Assembly (NCBI GenBank): GCA_001871075.1
Contig: MNUP01000012.1
Location: 1 to 51,774, forward strand
Direction: 5' to 3'
Source: Candidatus Desantisbacteria bacterium CG1_02_49_89
GTDB lineage: Bacteria; Desantisbacteria; UBA1551
Length of the DNA: 51,774 nucleotides
The stretch's first letter is position 1. Each line of letters begins with the position of its first letter. Under the pieces are notes generated by a model. It saw nothing but the letters and a program-made list of their open reading frames with translations. It searched no databases and was not told the origin of the DNA. The position numbers and the translations under genes are program-made. Positions 1 through 14,514 of the stretch are shown here, one piece after another.

Positions 1-2890
<2,890 letters not shown>

Positions 2891-2956
2891 ACACTTGCAA
2901 TTGTCAAAGAACCTATTTACTGAAATATATCTACAATTAATTTTCGCTATAGTCAA

Positions 2957-3032
2957 TGGTGGAGATGACCCGATTCGAACGGGCGACCTACTGCTTGCAA
3001 AGCAGTCGCTCTACCAGCTGAGCTACATCCCC
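2957..3032 (-). tRNA. tRNA-Ala(TGC), CCA encoded
   Basis: Reverse complement GGGGATGTAGCTCAGCTGGTAGAGCGACTGCTTTGCAAGCAGTAGGTCGCCCGTTCGAATCGGGTCATCTCCACCA; cloverleaf with TGC anticodon and 3' CCA. Confidence 0.96.
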
Positions 3033-3066
3033 TTTCAAAATTTAAAATTAGCAATATTAAAAATCC

Positions 3067-3168
3067 GAAAATAGAAAATTGAGCAATAGACCGCGATTTC
3101 GCTTTTTTTCTCTATTGCTCTATTCTCCATTGCTCAATTGCTCTATTTTTTCGCCTTCAGCGAAAAAA
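3067..3168 (-). repeat. tRNA-3'-end composite repeat, copy 1 (after tRNA-Ile, inside rRNA spacer)
   Basis: gaaaatagaaaattgagcaatagaccgcgatttcgct...ctctattgctctattctccattgctcaattgctctatt followed by perfect hairpin ttttttcgc-cttca-gcgaaaaaa (3146-3168) abutting the tRNA-Ile discriminator. Confidence 0.85.
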
Positions 3169-3242
3169 TGGGCCTATCTGGGCTCGAACCAGAGACCTTA
3201 CCCTTATCAGGGGTACGCTCTAACCACCTGAGCTATAGGCCC
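3169..3242 (-). tRNA. tRNA-Ile(GAT)
   Basis: Reverse complement GGGCCTATAGCTCAGGTGGTTAGAGCGTACCCCTGATAAGGGTAAGGTCTCTGGTTCGAGCCCAGATAGGCCCA; anticodon GAT; no CCA encoded. Confidence 0.96.
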
Positions 3243-3366
3243 GTGAAGCACAAGGATTATAGCTCGGTGCTATAAAACCAATACATTTTATATACCAAGT
3301 GGGCATACTTATCCCACTTAAAACCATTAAATCCGGTCACCGATAACCGGATCCCTCTATAAGGTT

Positions 3367-4921
<1,555 letters not shown>

Positions 4922-5031
4922 CAACTACTTTTGAGCTTTTTCACAAGCTTACATATTCAAAGAACAATGATACCTTTACATTATTATTGCAGTAATATAT
5001 ACTATATGAAGCAGCTTTATAAGAGATTTAT

Positions 5032-5060
5032 AGTATATCATAGTTTTGATGCTTTGTCAA
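5032..5060 (-). promoter_or_regulatory. sigma70-type promoter for rRNA operon
   Basis: Reverse complement TTGACA-17 nt-TATACT (TTGACAAAGCATCAAAACTATGATATACT), ~110 bp upstream of the 16S 5' end. Confidence 0.75.
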
Positions 5061-5089
5061 GTTTTATTCTATTATAACCGGATATTTGA

Positions 5090-5431
5090 TTATTCAACAA
5101 ACTCTATGATCGCCGTAGGGGCGCCATCCCCCTTCCTCAGACCCGTTTTGATTATGCGTGTATAACCGCCTTTTCTGTCCTTATATTTATCGGCGATCTG
5201 CTGTATTTTCTTGAAAGCTTCAGCGTTCTGCAGAACGCTGGCAAGAACTGAAAGCCTGCCCTTTTTACACAGGGTTATCATCCTTTCTGCTACCCTTCTC
5301 AATTCTTTTGAAATAGAAAGAAGGGTCTTTACCTTGCCGCTCATGATGAACGAGCATGATAAATTCCTGAACAAAGCCTTTCTGTGCGAGGACATCCGCC
5401 CTAATTTTCTATAGCCTTTGTGGTGATACAC
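5090..5431 (-). CDS. rplQ: 50S ribosomal protein L17
   Basis: ORF 113 aa, MYHHKGYRKLGRMSSHRKALFRNL; follows rpoA. Confidence 0.95.
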   Translation of the reverse strand: MYHHKGYRKLGRMSSHRKALFRNLSCSFIMSGKVKTLLSISKELRRVAERMITLCKKGRLSVLASVLQNAEAFKKIQQIADKYKDRKGGYTRIIKTGLRKGDGAPTAIIEFVE

Positions 5432-5445
5432 TTAATCCTTCCCTT

Positions 5446-6432
5446 CTATTTTTTTTCCTCGGCAAGAGATAAACTAAATTTCTTAAGCTTTTCCTTTATT
5501 TCGTTAAGTGACTTCTTGCCGAAATTCTTCATTTTTAAAAGCTCTTTTTCCGATTTCTGCGTGAGTTCGCTGATGGTGTTCAAGTTCAGCGTCCTTACGC
5601 ATTTGGATGCGCGGACCGAAAGATCCAGCTCTTCAACGCTCTGGATCAATATTTTTTCTTTCTGTTTTTCTTTTTCATCAGGGATGGTTTTTTCGACTTC
5701 TCCCTCTTTCAGATCCGCAAATATCAAAACGTAACCAACGAGTATTCTCGAAGAAGCAATCAGGGCTTCATAAGGTGTTATTCTGCCGTCTGTCCATATC
5801 TCCATTATTAATTTATCATAATTGGTAAGCTGCCCCACCCTTGTTTCCTCAACGTTGTAACTGACCCTTTTGACCGGGGAGAACAGCGAATCCATGGGTA
5901 TCACGCCTATGGGTACGTTATCTTTCTTGTTTGTTTCGCTTGGCACATAACCCCTTCCGTTCGCTATATTTACTTCCATCTGGAGGGAAGCGGACGGGTC
6001 AGTCAGGGTCGCGATGTGCATTTCAGGGTTCAATATCTTGATCCTTTTATCGATGATGATATCGCCTGCTTTCACTTCTTTGACTCCCTTGGCTTTTATC
6101 TTTACCGCGATGCCAGCCGGTGAGGTTGATTTTATCAACAATCCCTTCAGGTTGAGTATTATATTAAGCACATCTTCCAGGACGCCCGGAATTGTCGAAA
6201 ACTCATGCAGAACTCCCTCGATTTTCACGGATGTGGGAGCGGATCCGGGCAGCGACGAAAGCAGTATTCTGCGCAGTGCGTTGCCTACGGTTATTCCATA
6301 CCCCCTTTCTAAAGGTTCAGCGATCAATTTTCCATATGTTGGTGTCTTTTTCTCCCAGATGATCTTCTTTGGCTTCTCCAGCTCCCTTATCAAGACATCT
6401 TTTTCCATTTCTCCGTCCTTTTGTTCAGACAA
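5446..6432 (-). CDS. rpoA: DNA-directed RNA polymerase subunit alpha
   Basis: 328 aa; EPLERGYGITVGNALRRILLSSLPG and alpha-CTD helix-hairpin-helix region. Confidence 0.98.
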   Translation of the reverse strand: MSEQKDGEMEKDVLIRELEKPKKIIWEKKTPTYGKLIAEPLERGYGITVGNALRRILLSSLPGSAPTSVKIEGVLHEFSTIPGVLEDVLNIILNLKGLLIKSTSPAGIAVKIKAKGVKEVKAGDIIIDKRIKILNPEMHIATLTDPSASLQMEVNIANGRGYVPSETNKKDNVPIGVIPMDSLFSPVKRVSYNVEETRVGQLTNYDKLIMEIWTDGRITPYEALIASSRILVGYVLIFADLKEGEVEKTIPDEKEKQKEKILIQSVEELDLSVRASKCVRTLNLNTISELTQKSEKELLKMKNFGKKSLNEIKEKLKKFSLSLAEEKK

Positions 6433-6435
6433 TTT

Positions 6436-7062
6436 TCACTTGGAATAGAATTCGACTATCAACTGCTCTTGAATGGGTATAGCCATCTCTTGCCTTGTGG
6501 GAAATGCCCTGACTGTTCCGACAAGATTGTTTTCTTCAAAACTAAGCCACGAAGGCACGCCTCTTTCCTTTGAAGTTTCAACACTTTCCTTTATTTTCAG
6601 CAGAAGACCTTCCGAACGACTTCCTATCTTAATAATATCCCCCACTTCCACAAGATATGAGGGTATATCTAACCTTTTATCGTTGACTGTAAAATGACCG
6701 TGGCTGACCATCTGCCTTGCGAAACCGCGTGTGGAAGCAAGACCCAGCCTGAAAACAACGTTATCAAGCCTTCTCTCAAGCAACCTCAGGAAATTTTCAC
6801 CCGTGATGCCCTTCTCTGACTGAGCGCGGCGGAAACATTTCTTGAACTGTCTTTCCATCAGGCCGTATATGCGGCATAATTTCTGCTTTTCCCTTAAATG
6901 CAGCCCGTAATCAGAAAGTTTTGTTGGTTTCTGCCAGTGCTGCCCGGGGACCTGCGCTCTTTTATCCAGCGTGCATTTAGCCGTGCACTTCTTCCCTTTA
7001 AGAAAAAGCTTAACGCCTTCCCGCCTGCATAACTTGCATCTTGGACCAGTATATCTTCCCAC
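6436..7062 (-). CDS. rpsD: 30S ribosomal protein S4 (zinc-binding C+ form); GTG start proposed
   Basis: CKLCRREG...CTAKC motif; GAGGGAG Shine-Dalgarno precedes GTG at 7062, giving ~208 aa instead of the 224 aa ORF starting at 7110. Confidence 0.93.
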   Translation of the reverse strand: MGRYTGPRCKLCRREGVKLFLKGKKCTAKCTLDKRAQVPGQHWQKPTKLSDYGLHLREKQKLCRIYGLMERQFKKCFRRAQSEKGITGENFLRLLERRLDNVVFRLGLASTRGFARQMVSHGHFTVNDKRLDIPSYLVEVGDIIKIGSRSEGLLLKIKESVETSKERGVPSWLSFEENNLVGTVRAFPTRQEMAIPIQEQLIVEFYSK

Positions 7063-7199
7063 CTTTTCTCCCTCAGATTTCAAATTGTCCCCCTTGGCCT
7101 GAATGGGCAAGCAGGGGGATTTCGCTACCAGCTCAACATATTTTAAATTGTCCCGAAGGGATCCCTTTTGGATAAATTTTTAATTTGAAATTAATGGTA

Positions 7200-7577
7200 T
7201 TATACCCTTCTTCTCTTGGGCGGCCTGCAGCCATTATGCGGTATCGGGGTAACGTCTTTGATCGAAATGATCACAAGCCCTGCTATCTGCAATGCCCTGA
7301 TCGCGGTTTCCCTACCCGATCCGGGACCCTTTAGTTCGACATCGACTTCCTTTACTCCTCTTTCCATTGCTTTCTTTGCCGCGGCTTCCGAAGCGAGCTG
7401 GGCCGCAAAAGGAGTGCCTTTGCGCGTACCTTTGAATCCCACGCTGCCCGAACTAGCCCATGCTATTGCCCCGCCTTGCGGGTCAATGATCGTAACTATC
7501 GTATTATTAAAAGTACAGTGTATGTGGACTATTCCCTTCCTGACCTCTCCCCTTACGGCTTTCTTGGGTTGTATCAT
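7200..7577 (-). CDS. rpsK: 30S ribosomal protein S11
   Basis: 125 aa; [16 protein letters not shown]...[11 protein letters not shown]. Confidence 0.97.
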   Translation of the reverse strand: MIQPKKAVRGEVRKGIVHIHCTFNNTIVTIIDPQGGAIAWASSGSVGFKGTRKGTPFAAQLASEAAAKKAMERGVKEVDVELKGPGSGRETAIRALQIAGLVIISIKDVTPIPHNGCRPPKRRRV

Positions 7578-7978
7578 TTATCAGAATCCTCCTTTCTGGT
7601 CTTTTCTTTTGTCATCCTGACAACTCCTATAGTTTTTTTCGGTCCTTTTCTGGTGCGGGCGTTGGTGCGCGTCCTCTGCCCCCTGACAGGCAGGCTGCGG
7701 AGATGCCTCATGCCCCTATATGATTTGATGTCTATCAGTCTCTTGATATTCATGGCAATTTCCTGGCGCAGGTCACCCTCTACCTTGTATTCCTTTTCGA
7801 TAATGTTCCTCAGGCTGGCTATCTCCGTTTCGGAAAGGGTTTTTGTGCGCTTGTTCGGGTCAACATTCGCCCTTTCAAGTATTTTCCTTGACGAATTCCT
7901 GCCCAGGCCGTAAATATAGGTCAGTGATATTTCTATCCTTTTACCTGGCGGTATTTCCACTCCGGCAATTCTTGCCAT
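7574..7978 (-). CDS. rpsM: 30S ribosomal protein S13
   Basis: 134 aa; [41 protein letters not shown]. Confidence 0.97.
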   Translation of the reverse strand: MARIAGVEIPPGKRIEISLTYIYGLGRNSSRKILERANVDPNKRTKTLSETEIASLRNIIEKEYKVEGDLRQEIAMNIKRLIDIKSYRGMRHLRSLPVRGQRTRTNARTRKGPKKTIGVVRMTKEKTRKEDSDK

Positions 7979-7994
7979 AAATTTTACTCTCCTG

Positions 7995-8108
7995 TTATCC
8001 CTGGCGCTGTTTGTGCTTGGGATTTGTGCAAATAACCCTTACAACTCCCATCCTTCGGATTACCTTGCATTTCTTACAGATTGGTTTTACAGAGGCTCTG
8101 ACTTTCAT
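7995..8108 (-). CDS. rpmJ: 50S ribosomal protein L36 (zinc form)
   Basis: Read directly (below ORF-track cutoff): [37 protein letters not shown], 37 aa, between infA and rpsM. Confidence 0.95.
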   Translation of the reverse strand: MKVRASVKPICKKCKVIRRMGVVRVICTNPKHKQRQG

Positions 8109-8120
8109 TTTCTATCCCTC

Positions 8121-8339
8121 TTATTTTGTCCTGTATGTAATCCTGCCCTTTGTAAGGTCGTATGGCGAAAGCTCAACGGTTACTTTGTCCCCGGGCAGTA
8201 TTTTGATAAAGTTCATCCTCATCTTTCCGCAGACGTGGGCGAGAACCTTATGCCCGCCTTCAATCTCTACCCGAAAAAAAGCATTGGGCAGTGATTCAAC
8301 GACGATTCCGTTAACCTTCAGTACTTCTTCCTTGGGCAT
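8121..8339 (-). CDS. infA: Translation initiation factor IF-1
   Basis: [59 protein letters not shown] upstream. Confidence 0.95.
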   Translation of the reverse strand: MPKEEVLKVNGIVVESLPNAFFRVEIEGGHKVLAHVCGKMRMNFIKILPGDKVTVELSPYDLTKGRITYRTK

Positions 8340-8363
8340 AAACAAAATCCTCCTGTGATGCCG

Positions 8364-9110
8364 TTAAATACGCGTAAGTATGCGCGGGCCGGCCGAATCA
8401 ACGGAAATAGTATGCTCAAAATGCGCTGCAAGGCTGCGGTCCCTTGTGACAACTGTCCATCCGTTATCAAGAATCGTTATTTCTTTCCTTCCCTGCGAGA
8501 CCATCGGCTCTATCGCGAGCACAATGCCTTTTTTCAGAACAGGGCCTTTGCCGGGAGGGCCGAAATTAGGAATTCCGGGTTCTTCATGAAGGTTCCTGCC
8601 TATGCCGTGTCCTGTCAGCTCCCTTACGACTGAATAACCCCTTGATTCCACATAAAACTGAACCGCGTGCGATATATCGGAAAGCCTGTTACCTTCTCTT
8701 GCTTTCTCTATCCCTTTGTACAGAGCGGCTTCCGTTGCCTCCAGCAGTTTTTTAGCTTCGCTGGAAATACTTTCAACGCCCACAGTTGCAGCGGTGTCCC
8801 CGTAAAATCCGTTGCAGCAAACTCCGACATCAATCCCTACTATATCGCCTTTTTCCAAAATCCTTGACGATGGTATTCCGTGCACAACCTCGTCGTTCAC
8901 AGAGGTGCAGATATTGCCGGGAAAACCCCTGTAGCCTTTGAATGCAAGCCTTGCTTTTTTGTTTGCGCAGATTTTTTGCGCTGCGTCATCAAGGAACTGG
9001 GTGCTTTTCCCTGCCCTGGCTTCCCTTTTCAAAATATCGAGTATTTCCGCTGCTATCCTGCATGCCTTTTCTATGCCGGCTATTTCTTCCCTGGATCGTA
9101 TGTTTATCAT
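8364..9110 (-). CDS. map: Methionine aminopeptidase type I
   Basis: 248 aa; EVVHGIPSSR, GIDVGVCCNGFYGDTAAT, GHGIGRNLHEEPGIPNF. Confidence 0.97.
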   Translation of the reverse strand: MINIRSREEIAGIEKACRIAAEILDILKREARAGKSTQFLDDAAQKICANKKARLAFKGYRGFPGNICTSVNDEVVHGIPSSRILEKGDIVGIDVGVCCNGFYGDTAATVGVESISSEAKKLLEATEAALYKGIEKAREGNRLSDISHAVQFYVESRGYSVVRELTGHGIGRNLHEEPGIPNFGPPGKGPVLKKGIVLAIEPMVSQGRKEITILDNGWTVVTRDRSLAAHFEHTISVDSAGPRILTRI

Positions 9111-9745
9111 TTCTTCAGATGTTTTATCAAGGAACTAAAAACTTCCTTTTCGGTTTTCTCGCCGTTTATTGATACAAGCATCTTCTTTTTGGCGTAATAC
9201 CTGACAAGCGGCCGGGATTCCTTCTTGTATACTTTTAATCTGTTGCGGATCGCCTGCGGCTTATCATCGTCGCGCTGGTAAAGACTGCCTCCGCAATTGG
9301 CGCACTTTTCCATTATTTTAGAGGGATTGTATTCAACGTGGTAATTTGCCCTGCAGGAACCGCAGACCCTGCGCCCGCTTATGCGTTTTACCAGCGTTTT
9401 ATCGCTTGCTTTTAGGTTAAAAACTTTGGGTTTGTCCTTGACCATCGCGAGTTTTTCAAGGATTTCAGCCTGGTTCAGATTACGCGGGAAACCATCAAGA
9501 ACGAAACCTTTTTTTGCATCCTTTTCAGCAAGGCGCCCTGAAACAATATCTACGATGATCCTGTCAGGCACGAGTTTCCCGCTGTTCATGTATGATTTGA
9601 CTCGCTTCGCAAGGAAGGTTTTTCCCTTAACAAGCTGCCGCAGAATGTCTCCGGTTGAAATGTGGGGGACCCTGCAGTATTTGCCCAGCCTTACAGCCTG
9701 CGTGCCTTTTCCCGAACCAGGGGGACCAAGAACTATTATTTTCAT
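9107..9745 (-). CDS. adk: Adenylate kinase
   Basis: 212 aa; LGPPGSGKGTQA, DGFPRNLNQAE, zinc-lid-type CGSC...CANCGG. Confidence 0.97.
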   Translation of the reverse strand: MKIIVLGPPGSGKGTQAVRLGKYCRVPHISTGDILRQLVKGKTFLAKRVKSYMNSGKLVPDRIIVDIVSGRLAEKDAKKGFVLDGFPRNLNQAEILEKLAMVKDKPKVFNLKASDKTLVKRISGRRVCGSCRANYHVEYNPSKIMEKCANCGGSLYQRDDDKPQAIRNRLKVYKKESRPLVRYYAKKKMLVSINGEKTEKEVFSSLIKHLKK

Positions 9746-9764
9746 ATGTTTACCGGATAATATA

Positions 9765-11078
9765 TTAGAACCTGGTTGATCTTCCTACAAGCCTTCCTTT
9801 TTTCATGAAGCCTTCATAATGGCGCATAAGCAGGTGCGATTCCACCTGTTTCATAGTGTCAAGCGCGACGCCTATGACTATAAGCAGCGCAGTCCCTCCG
9901 AAATCGAACGGGACGTTGAACCTGCGCTGGAATATATCAGGAACAACCGCAATTGCCGCGACTGCCAGGGCGCCTATAAGGGTTATCCTCATTATTATCC
10001 TGTCGATGTGTTCCGCGGTCGGCTTGCCTGGCCTTACGCCAGGTATAAAGCCTCCGTATTTTTTCATATTCTCCGCAACATCAGTAGGATTAAAAACGAT
10101 AGCGGTATAGAAATAACAGAAAAATATTATGAGCCCGGCGTATAAAAGCGTATACAGTATCCCTCCGTTCTGGAACCATTTCACAAAACTCTGCAGAAAT
10201 TTAAACGGAAGGACCTGTGTTATAAAAGCGGGTATCATGAGCACAGATATGGCAAAAATAACGGCGATGACTCCCGACATATCGACCTTTAAAGGGAGGT
10301 ATGTGCTCTGCCCTCCGTAAACCTTCCTGCCCACAATGTGACGGGCATATTGCACCGGTATCTTACGGACGCCCTGTTCGATGAATATCGCGCCGATAAT
10401 GGTCACCGCGGCAACCGCAAGCACGAAACCCAGCGTGAATATATTCAACTGCCCGACGCGCAGTAGCCTGAAGGTCCCAACAATCGCCCGCGGTATGCGG
10501 TCAACGATGCCCGCAAAAATGATGAACGATATGCCGTTCCCGATCCCGTACTCGGTAATCTGCTCGCCTATCCACATTAAGAAGACGGTTCCGGCCGTGA
10601 GCGTAATTATGGCTGTAAGCTGGAAACCGATCCCCGGGTTAAAAACCACGGGTAGGCCTCCCACGTTCTGTTTCTGCAGCCAGAAGCTTGTAAAAAAACC
10701 CTGCATCACGCACAGAAAAATAGTTCCGTACCTCGTATACTGGTTTATTTTCTTTCTTCCTGCCTCTCCTTCTCTCTGGAGCTGTTCAAGCTGGGGTATA
10801 ACGACCGTAAGAAGCGAAATAATGATGGAAGTGCTTATATAAGGCATTATTCCGAGCGCAAATACCGAGAACTTGCTCAGCGCGCCTCCTGAAAACATAT
10901 CAACCAGGCCCAGCAGGCCTTTTGTCTGCGTTGAGAAAAAGAGACTTAAAGCCCTGGCATCCACTCCAGGCGTAGGGATAAAAGAACCAAGCCTGTATAC
11001 GATTACCATTACTATAGTGAACAGAATGCGTTTTCTGAGTTCCGGTATTTTAAAAATATTCTGAAAAGTCGAAAGCAT
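9765..11078 (-). CDS. secY: Preprotein translocase subunit SecY
   Basis: 437 aa, 10-TM-like; YRLGSFIPTPGVD, GIGNGISFIIFAGI. Confidence 0.97.
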   Translation of the reverse strand: MLSTFQNIFKIPELRKRILFTIVMVIVYRLGSFIPTPGVDARALSLFFSTQTKGLLGLVDMFSGGALSKFSVFALGIMPYISTSIIISLLTVVIPQLEQLQREGEAGRKKINQYTRYGTIFLCVMQGFFTSFWLQKQNVGGLPVVFNPGIGFQLTAIITLTAGTVFLMWIGEQITEYGIGNGISFIIFAGIVDRIPRAIVGTFRLLRVGQLNIFTLGFVLAVAAVTIIGAIFIEQGVRKIPVQYARHIVGRKVYGGQSTYLPLKVDMSGVIAVIFAISVLMIPAFITQVLPFKFLQSFVKWFQNGGILYTLLYAGLIIFFCYFYTAIVFNPTDVAENMKKYGGFIPGVRPGKPTAEHIDRIIMRITLIGALAVAAIAVVPDIFQRRFNVPFDFGGTALLIVIGVALDTMKQVESHLLMRHYEGFMKKGRLVGRSTRF

Positions 11079-11512
11079 TAAATTACCTCCGCCTTGCCGC
11101 CGGCTTTTTCAATCTTCTCCCTTGCATGGACGCTGAAAGAATTGGCTTTTATCCTAAGCGGTTTTTCCAGGTTCCCTTCACCTAAAATTTTGATTCTTTC
11201 GTTGCCGGTATCCAGCAGGCCGGATTTTTTTAGTTCCTGCGGGTTTACCTCTCCTTCGAACCCACTCAGGGCGGAAAGGTTAAGGACTACGTAATGCTGC
11301 TTTGGCAAGGGATTGAATCCCCTTTTGGGGACCCTTTTATAAAGAGGTGTTTGCCCGCCTTCAAAATTAGGCTTTATATTGGCTCCACTCCTTGCTCTCT
11401 GGCCTTTATGCCCCCTGCAGCAGGTTTTTCCGTGGCCTGAACCTGGCCCGCGCCCAACCCTTTTCTGCCTGTGCCGCGAACCGGGAACCGGCTTTAATTC
11501 ATGCAGTCTCAT
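11078..11512 (-). CDS. rplO: 50S ribosomal protein L15
   Basis: 144 aa; [24 protein letters not shown]. Confidence 0.97.
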   Translation of the reverse strand: MRLHELKPVPGSRHRQKRVGRGPGSGHGKTCCRGHKGQRARSGANIKPNFEGGQTPLYKRVPKRGFNPLPKQHYVVLNLSALSGFEGEVNPQELKKSGLLDTGNERIKILGEGNLEKPLRIKANSFSVHAREKIEKAGGKAEVI

Positions 11513-12002
11513 TTGTTCCCTCTTCTATACCCCTTAATTTTTTAACCTGTTCTTCGGTTTTTATCTGTCTTAAACCCTCGAAGGCGGCATATACCAGGTT
11601 AAAGGGATTGTTGGAACCAAGAGATTTTGAGATAATATCCTTTATACCGGCGCATTCGAACACAGCCCTCATCGGACCTCCCGCTATCATACCTGTCCCG
11701 GGGTACGCGGGCTTCATAAGGATCTTGCTGGCCCCGAAGCGTCCTGTGACAGCGTAAGGTATTGTTGTGCCTATGAGCGGCACGGAGATCATCTCTTTCT
11801 TTGCCCTTTCCACGCCCTTCTGTATCGCATCACTGACGTCGTTTGCCTTCCCTATGGCGCTTCCGAGCTTTCCGTTGCCGTCACCTAGTACAATAAGGGC
11901 GTTGAAACTGAAGCGTTTCCCGCCCTTCACGACCTTTGAAACACGGTTGATGCATATTACTTTTTCTTTGAATCCCGAATGTGATTCTCTTCTGCCGTAC
12001 AA
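11499..12002 (-). CDS. rpsE: 30S ribosomal protein S5
   Basis: 167 aa; [36 protein letters not shown]. Confidence 0.97.
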   Translation of the reverse strand: MYGRRESHSGFKEKVICINRVSKVVKGGKRFSFNALIVLGDGNGKLGSAIGKANDVSDAIQKGVERAKKEMISVPLIGTTIPYAVTGRFGASKILMKPAYPGTGMIAGGPMRAVFECAGIKDIISKSLGSNNPFNLVYAAFEGLRQIKTEEQVKKLRGIEEGTNETA

Positions 12003-12023
12003 CTCGTCCCCCTTTGGTTATGG

Positions 12024-12389
12024 TCAGAACTGCAAACCACCCTCTCTCGCACCGTCTGCCAGGGCTTTTATCCTGCCGTGATAAAGGTATCCGGCGCGGT
12101 CGAATACTATCTTTTTTATACCCCTGGCAATAAGTTTGGCGGCAAATTCCCTGCCCACCTGTTTTGCGGCATCGACCTTCTTCGTGTCCTTCAGGTTTTT
12201 TGCTATGCCGCTGTCAATGCTTGAAACCGAAACCAACGTCAGGCCCTTGATGTCATCAACAGCCTGGAGATATATATGCCTAAGGCTTCTGAATGCAACA
12301 GCCCTTGGTTTATCTGCGGTCCCTGTTAGTTTTTTCCTGCTTCTTACATGCCTGCGTTCCCGCAGGTTTTTGCGGTCTATTATTTTCAT
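12024..12389 (-). CDS. rplR: 50S ribosomal protein L18
   Basis: 121 aa; VFDRAGYLYHGRIKALADGAREGGLQF. Confidence 0.96.
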   Translation of the reverse strand: MKIIDRKNLRERRHVRSRKKLTGTADKPRAVAFRSLRHIYLQAVDDIKGLTLVSVSSIDSGIAKNLKDTKKVDAAKQVGREFAAKLIARGIKKIVFDRAGYLYHGRIKALADGAREGGLQF

Positions 12390-12410
12390 TTTATCTGCTC
12401 GCTTTTTGCA

Positions 12411-12959
12411 TTATGGTCCGGCTGTTTTTACTACCGCTTTGCCTGCCTTCCTTCTCACGATCTCGTCACTATATCTTATACCCTTGCCTTTGTAGGGTTC
12501 CGCGGGCTTGATACTTCTTATAAGACCCGCGACCTGTCCTACCGTTTCTTTATCAACGCCTTTAACGGATATCTTGTTCTCCTGAACAGTTATCTTGATG
12601 CCCTGGGGTATCAGGATCGGCACGGGATGAGTGAAACCGATCTGCAATATCAGTTTGTCGGACTGGACCTGGGCTTTATACCCGAGCCCGTTTATCTCTA
12701 ACTTTCTTTCGAATTCCTTGATCACACCCGTAACCATATTGAGTATAAGCCTGCGCGTAAGCCCGTGAAGGGATTTGTCGATTTTTTCATCTGACTGCCT
12801 TTCTACAAGAATGCGGTTGTCCTGTTTTGATATTTTCATGCGCGGTGAAAAAATTCTTTCAATCTTTCCCCTGGGTCCTTCGATCTTGACAAGGCTTCCC
12901 TGCACTTCAACTTTAACACCGCCCGGGATATCTACAGGTCTTTTGCCCAACCTCGACAT
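12411..12959 (-). CDS. rplF: 50S ribosomal protein L6
   Basis: 182 aa; MSRLGKRPVDIP, EPYKGKGIRY. Confidence 0.97.
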   Translation of the reverse strand: MSRLGKRPVDIPGGVKVEVQGSLVKIEGPRGKIERIFSPRMKISKQDNRILVERQSDEKIDKSLHGLTRRLILNMVTGVIKEFERKLEINGLGYKAQVQSDKLILQIGFTHPVPILIPQGIKITVQENKISVKGVDKETVGQVAGLIRSIKPAEPYKGKGIRYSDEIVRRKAGKAVVKTAGP

Positions 12960-12968
12960 ACTTTCTCC

Positions 12969-13364
12969 TTACCAGACATAACAGATTACTTCGCCGCCCA
13001 GGCTTTGCGCCTTGGCATCCTTATCGCTTAAAATACCTTTTGAAGTTGACAGGATCGCGATCCCCAGCCCGCCGCTGACCCTGGGTATTTCGCTGTTGCC
13101 GATATACCTGCGCAACCCCGGCCTGCTTATTCTCCTTACACCGTTAATTACCGCTTCGTTTCTGGGCCCGTATTTCAGATATATGCGCAGTATTCCCTGC
13201 TTGCGGTCTTCTATGGTCTTATAGCTCTTTACGAATCCCTCTGCCTGGAGTATCTTGGCAATGCCTTCCTTTATCTTGGAGGCAGGAATATCTACCCTTT
13301 CATTCCTGACCTTGCTTGCGTTTGAGATCTTTACCAGCATGTCGGCTATTGGATCACTGCTCAC
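12969..13364 (-). CDS. rpsH: 30S ribosomal protein S8
   Basis: 131 aa; [41 protein letters not shown]. Confidence 0.97.
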   Translation of the reverse strand: MSSDPIADMLVKISNASKVRNERVDIPASKIKEGIAKILQAEGFVKSYKTIEDRKQGILRIYLKYGPRNEAVINGVRRISRPGLRRYIGNSEIPRVSGGLGIAILSTSKGILSDKDAKAQSLGGEVICYVW

Positions 13365-13398
13365 AATCCCTCCTGTTTAAAACCGCTGCCTGCATATT

Positions 13399-13584
13399 CT
13401 ACCAGCTAGCTTTTATAACGCCGGGGACTTCACCCTTGTGCACCAGGATTCTGAAACAGAGCCTGCAAAGGCCAAACCTTCTCATGTAGCCTCTAGGCCG
13501 GCCGCAGAGATGGCACCTGTTTCTTTTCCTTATCTTGAACTTGGGTTCCCTTTTGTTTTTCTCCATCAGCGCTATTCTTGCCAT
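13399..13584 (-). CDS. rpsN: 30S ribosomal protein S14, zinc type
   Basis: 61 aa; [22 protein letters not shown]. Confidence 0.96.
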   Translation of the reverse strand: MARIALMEKNKREPKFKIRKRNRCHLCGRPRGYMRRFGLCRLCFRILVHKGEVPGVIKASW

Positions 13585-13605
13585 ATATCTCTGATACCTC
13601 GCATA

Positions 13606-14190
13606 TTATATTTTTTTTGAAAAAGGCATGCCCATCAAAACCAGCATTTCCTTTCCTTCTTCATCTTTGTCGGTAGTGGTAACTATAGTTATGTCCATTC
13701 CGCGCATTTTGTAGATCTTATCGTAGTCTATCTCGGGAAATATTATCTGCTCTTTCAGCCCGATGGTAAAGTTACCGTGTCCGTCAGAGATTTTTGACGG
13801 TATCCCGCTGAAATCCCTGATCCTGGGCAGAACCGTGTTAACAAGACGGTCGAAAAACTCATACATATAATCTCTACGCAGGGTAACCTTGCAGCCGATG
13901 GTAGCACCTTTCCGGAGCTTGAAATTCGATATGGATTTCTTTGCCCTTGTTATAACAGGCTTCTGCCCGGTTATCATCGCAAGATCGTTTACCGCGGCAT
14001 CTATGGCTTTCTGGTCATCCCCGCCTTCGCCAACCCCGATATTTATGACGATCTTGGTCAACCTTGGAACTTCCAGCGGATTTGAATAATTGAATTTTTT
14101 TATAAGCGCCGGAATAACTTCTTTCTGGTAGTATTCAAGAAGCCTTGGTTTCACCCTTGTTTTTTCCGGACTATGCTCTTCTTGCTTCAT
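13606..14190 (-). CDS. rplE: 50S ribosomal protein L5
   Basis: 194 aa; [40 protein letters not shown]. Confidence 0.97.
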   Translation of the reverse strand: MKQEEHSPEKTRVKPRLLEYYQKEVIPALIKKFNYSNPLEVPRLTKIVINIGVGEGGDDQKAIDAAVNDLAMITGQKPVITRAKKSISNFKLRKGATIGCKVTLRRDYMYEFFDRLVNTVLPRIRDFSGIPSKISDGHGNFTIGLKEQIIFPEIDYDKIYKMRGMDITIVTTTDKDEEGKEMLVLMGMPFSKKI

Positions 14191-14497
14191 CTATCACCTC
14201 GTTGCACTTCCTGCAAATTCTTAGTTTGGTCTTCTGCTCCGTGATCCTGTCACCGGCGCGCGTTTCCTGCCCGCATTTAGGGCAGACCAGCATGGCGTTG
14301 GACATGTGCATAGAAGCTTCTTTCTCCCGTATCCCTCCCTGGGGAAAATCTTGTGTCGGGCGCATGTGGCGTTTTACCATATTAACCCTTTCGACTATCA
14401 GTCTGTTTTTGTCACGCAGAACGTGCAGGACCCTGCCTGACTTTCCCTTTTCATCGCCCGATATAACGGTTACGAGATCGCCTTTTCGTATTTTCAT
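14171..14497 (-). CDS. rplX: 50S ribosomal protein L24
   Basis: 108 aa; [20 protein letters not shown] and C-terminal CPKC...CRKC. Confidence 0.96.
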   Translation of the reverse strand: MKIRKGDLVTVISGDEKGKSGRVLHVLRDKNRLIVERVNMVKRHMRPTQDFPQGGIREKEASMHMSNAMLVCPKCGQETRAGDRITEQKTKLRICRKCNEVIDEARRA

Positions 14498-14514
14498 GAT
14501 CCGTCCTGTGTTTG

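Noticed and set aside
3067-3168. CRISPR or ordinary tandem repeat explanation for the GAAAATAGAGCAATAGA words
   Set aside because: Words are degenerate, unspaced and arranged as an inverted repeat with a fixed hairpin and tRNA junction; no regular repeat-spacer pattern and no cas genes in the window.
3146-3168. Interpreting the tRNA-abutting hairpins simply as intrinsic terminators
   Set aside because: Several lack a 3' U-tract, and the tRNA-Ile copy must be read through to reach 23S; not excluded for individual copies, but inadequate for the family.
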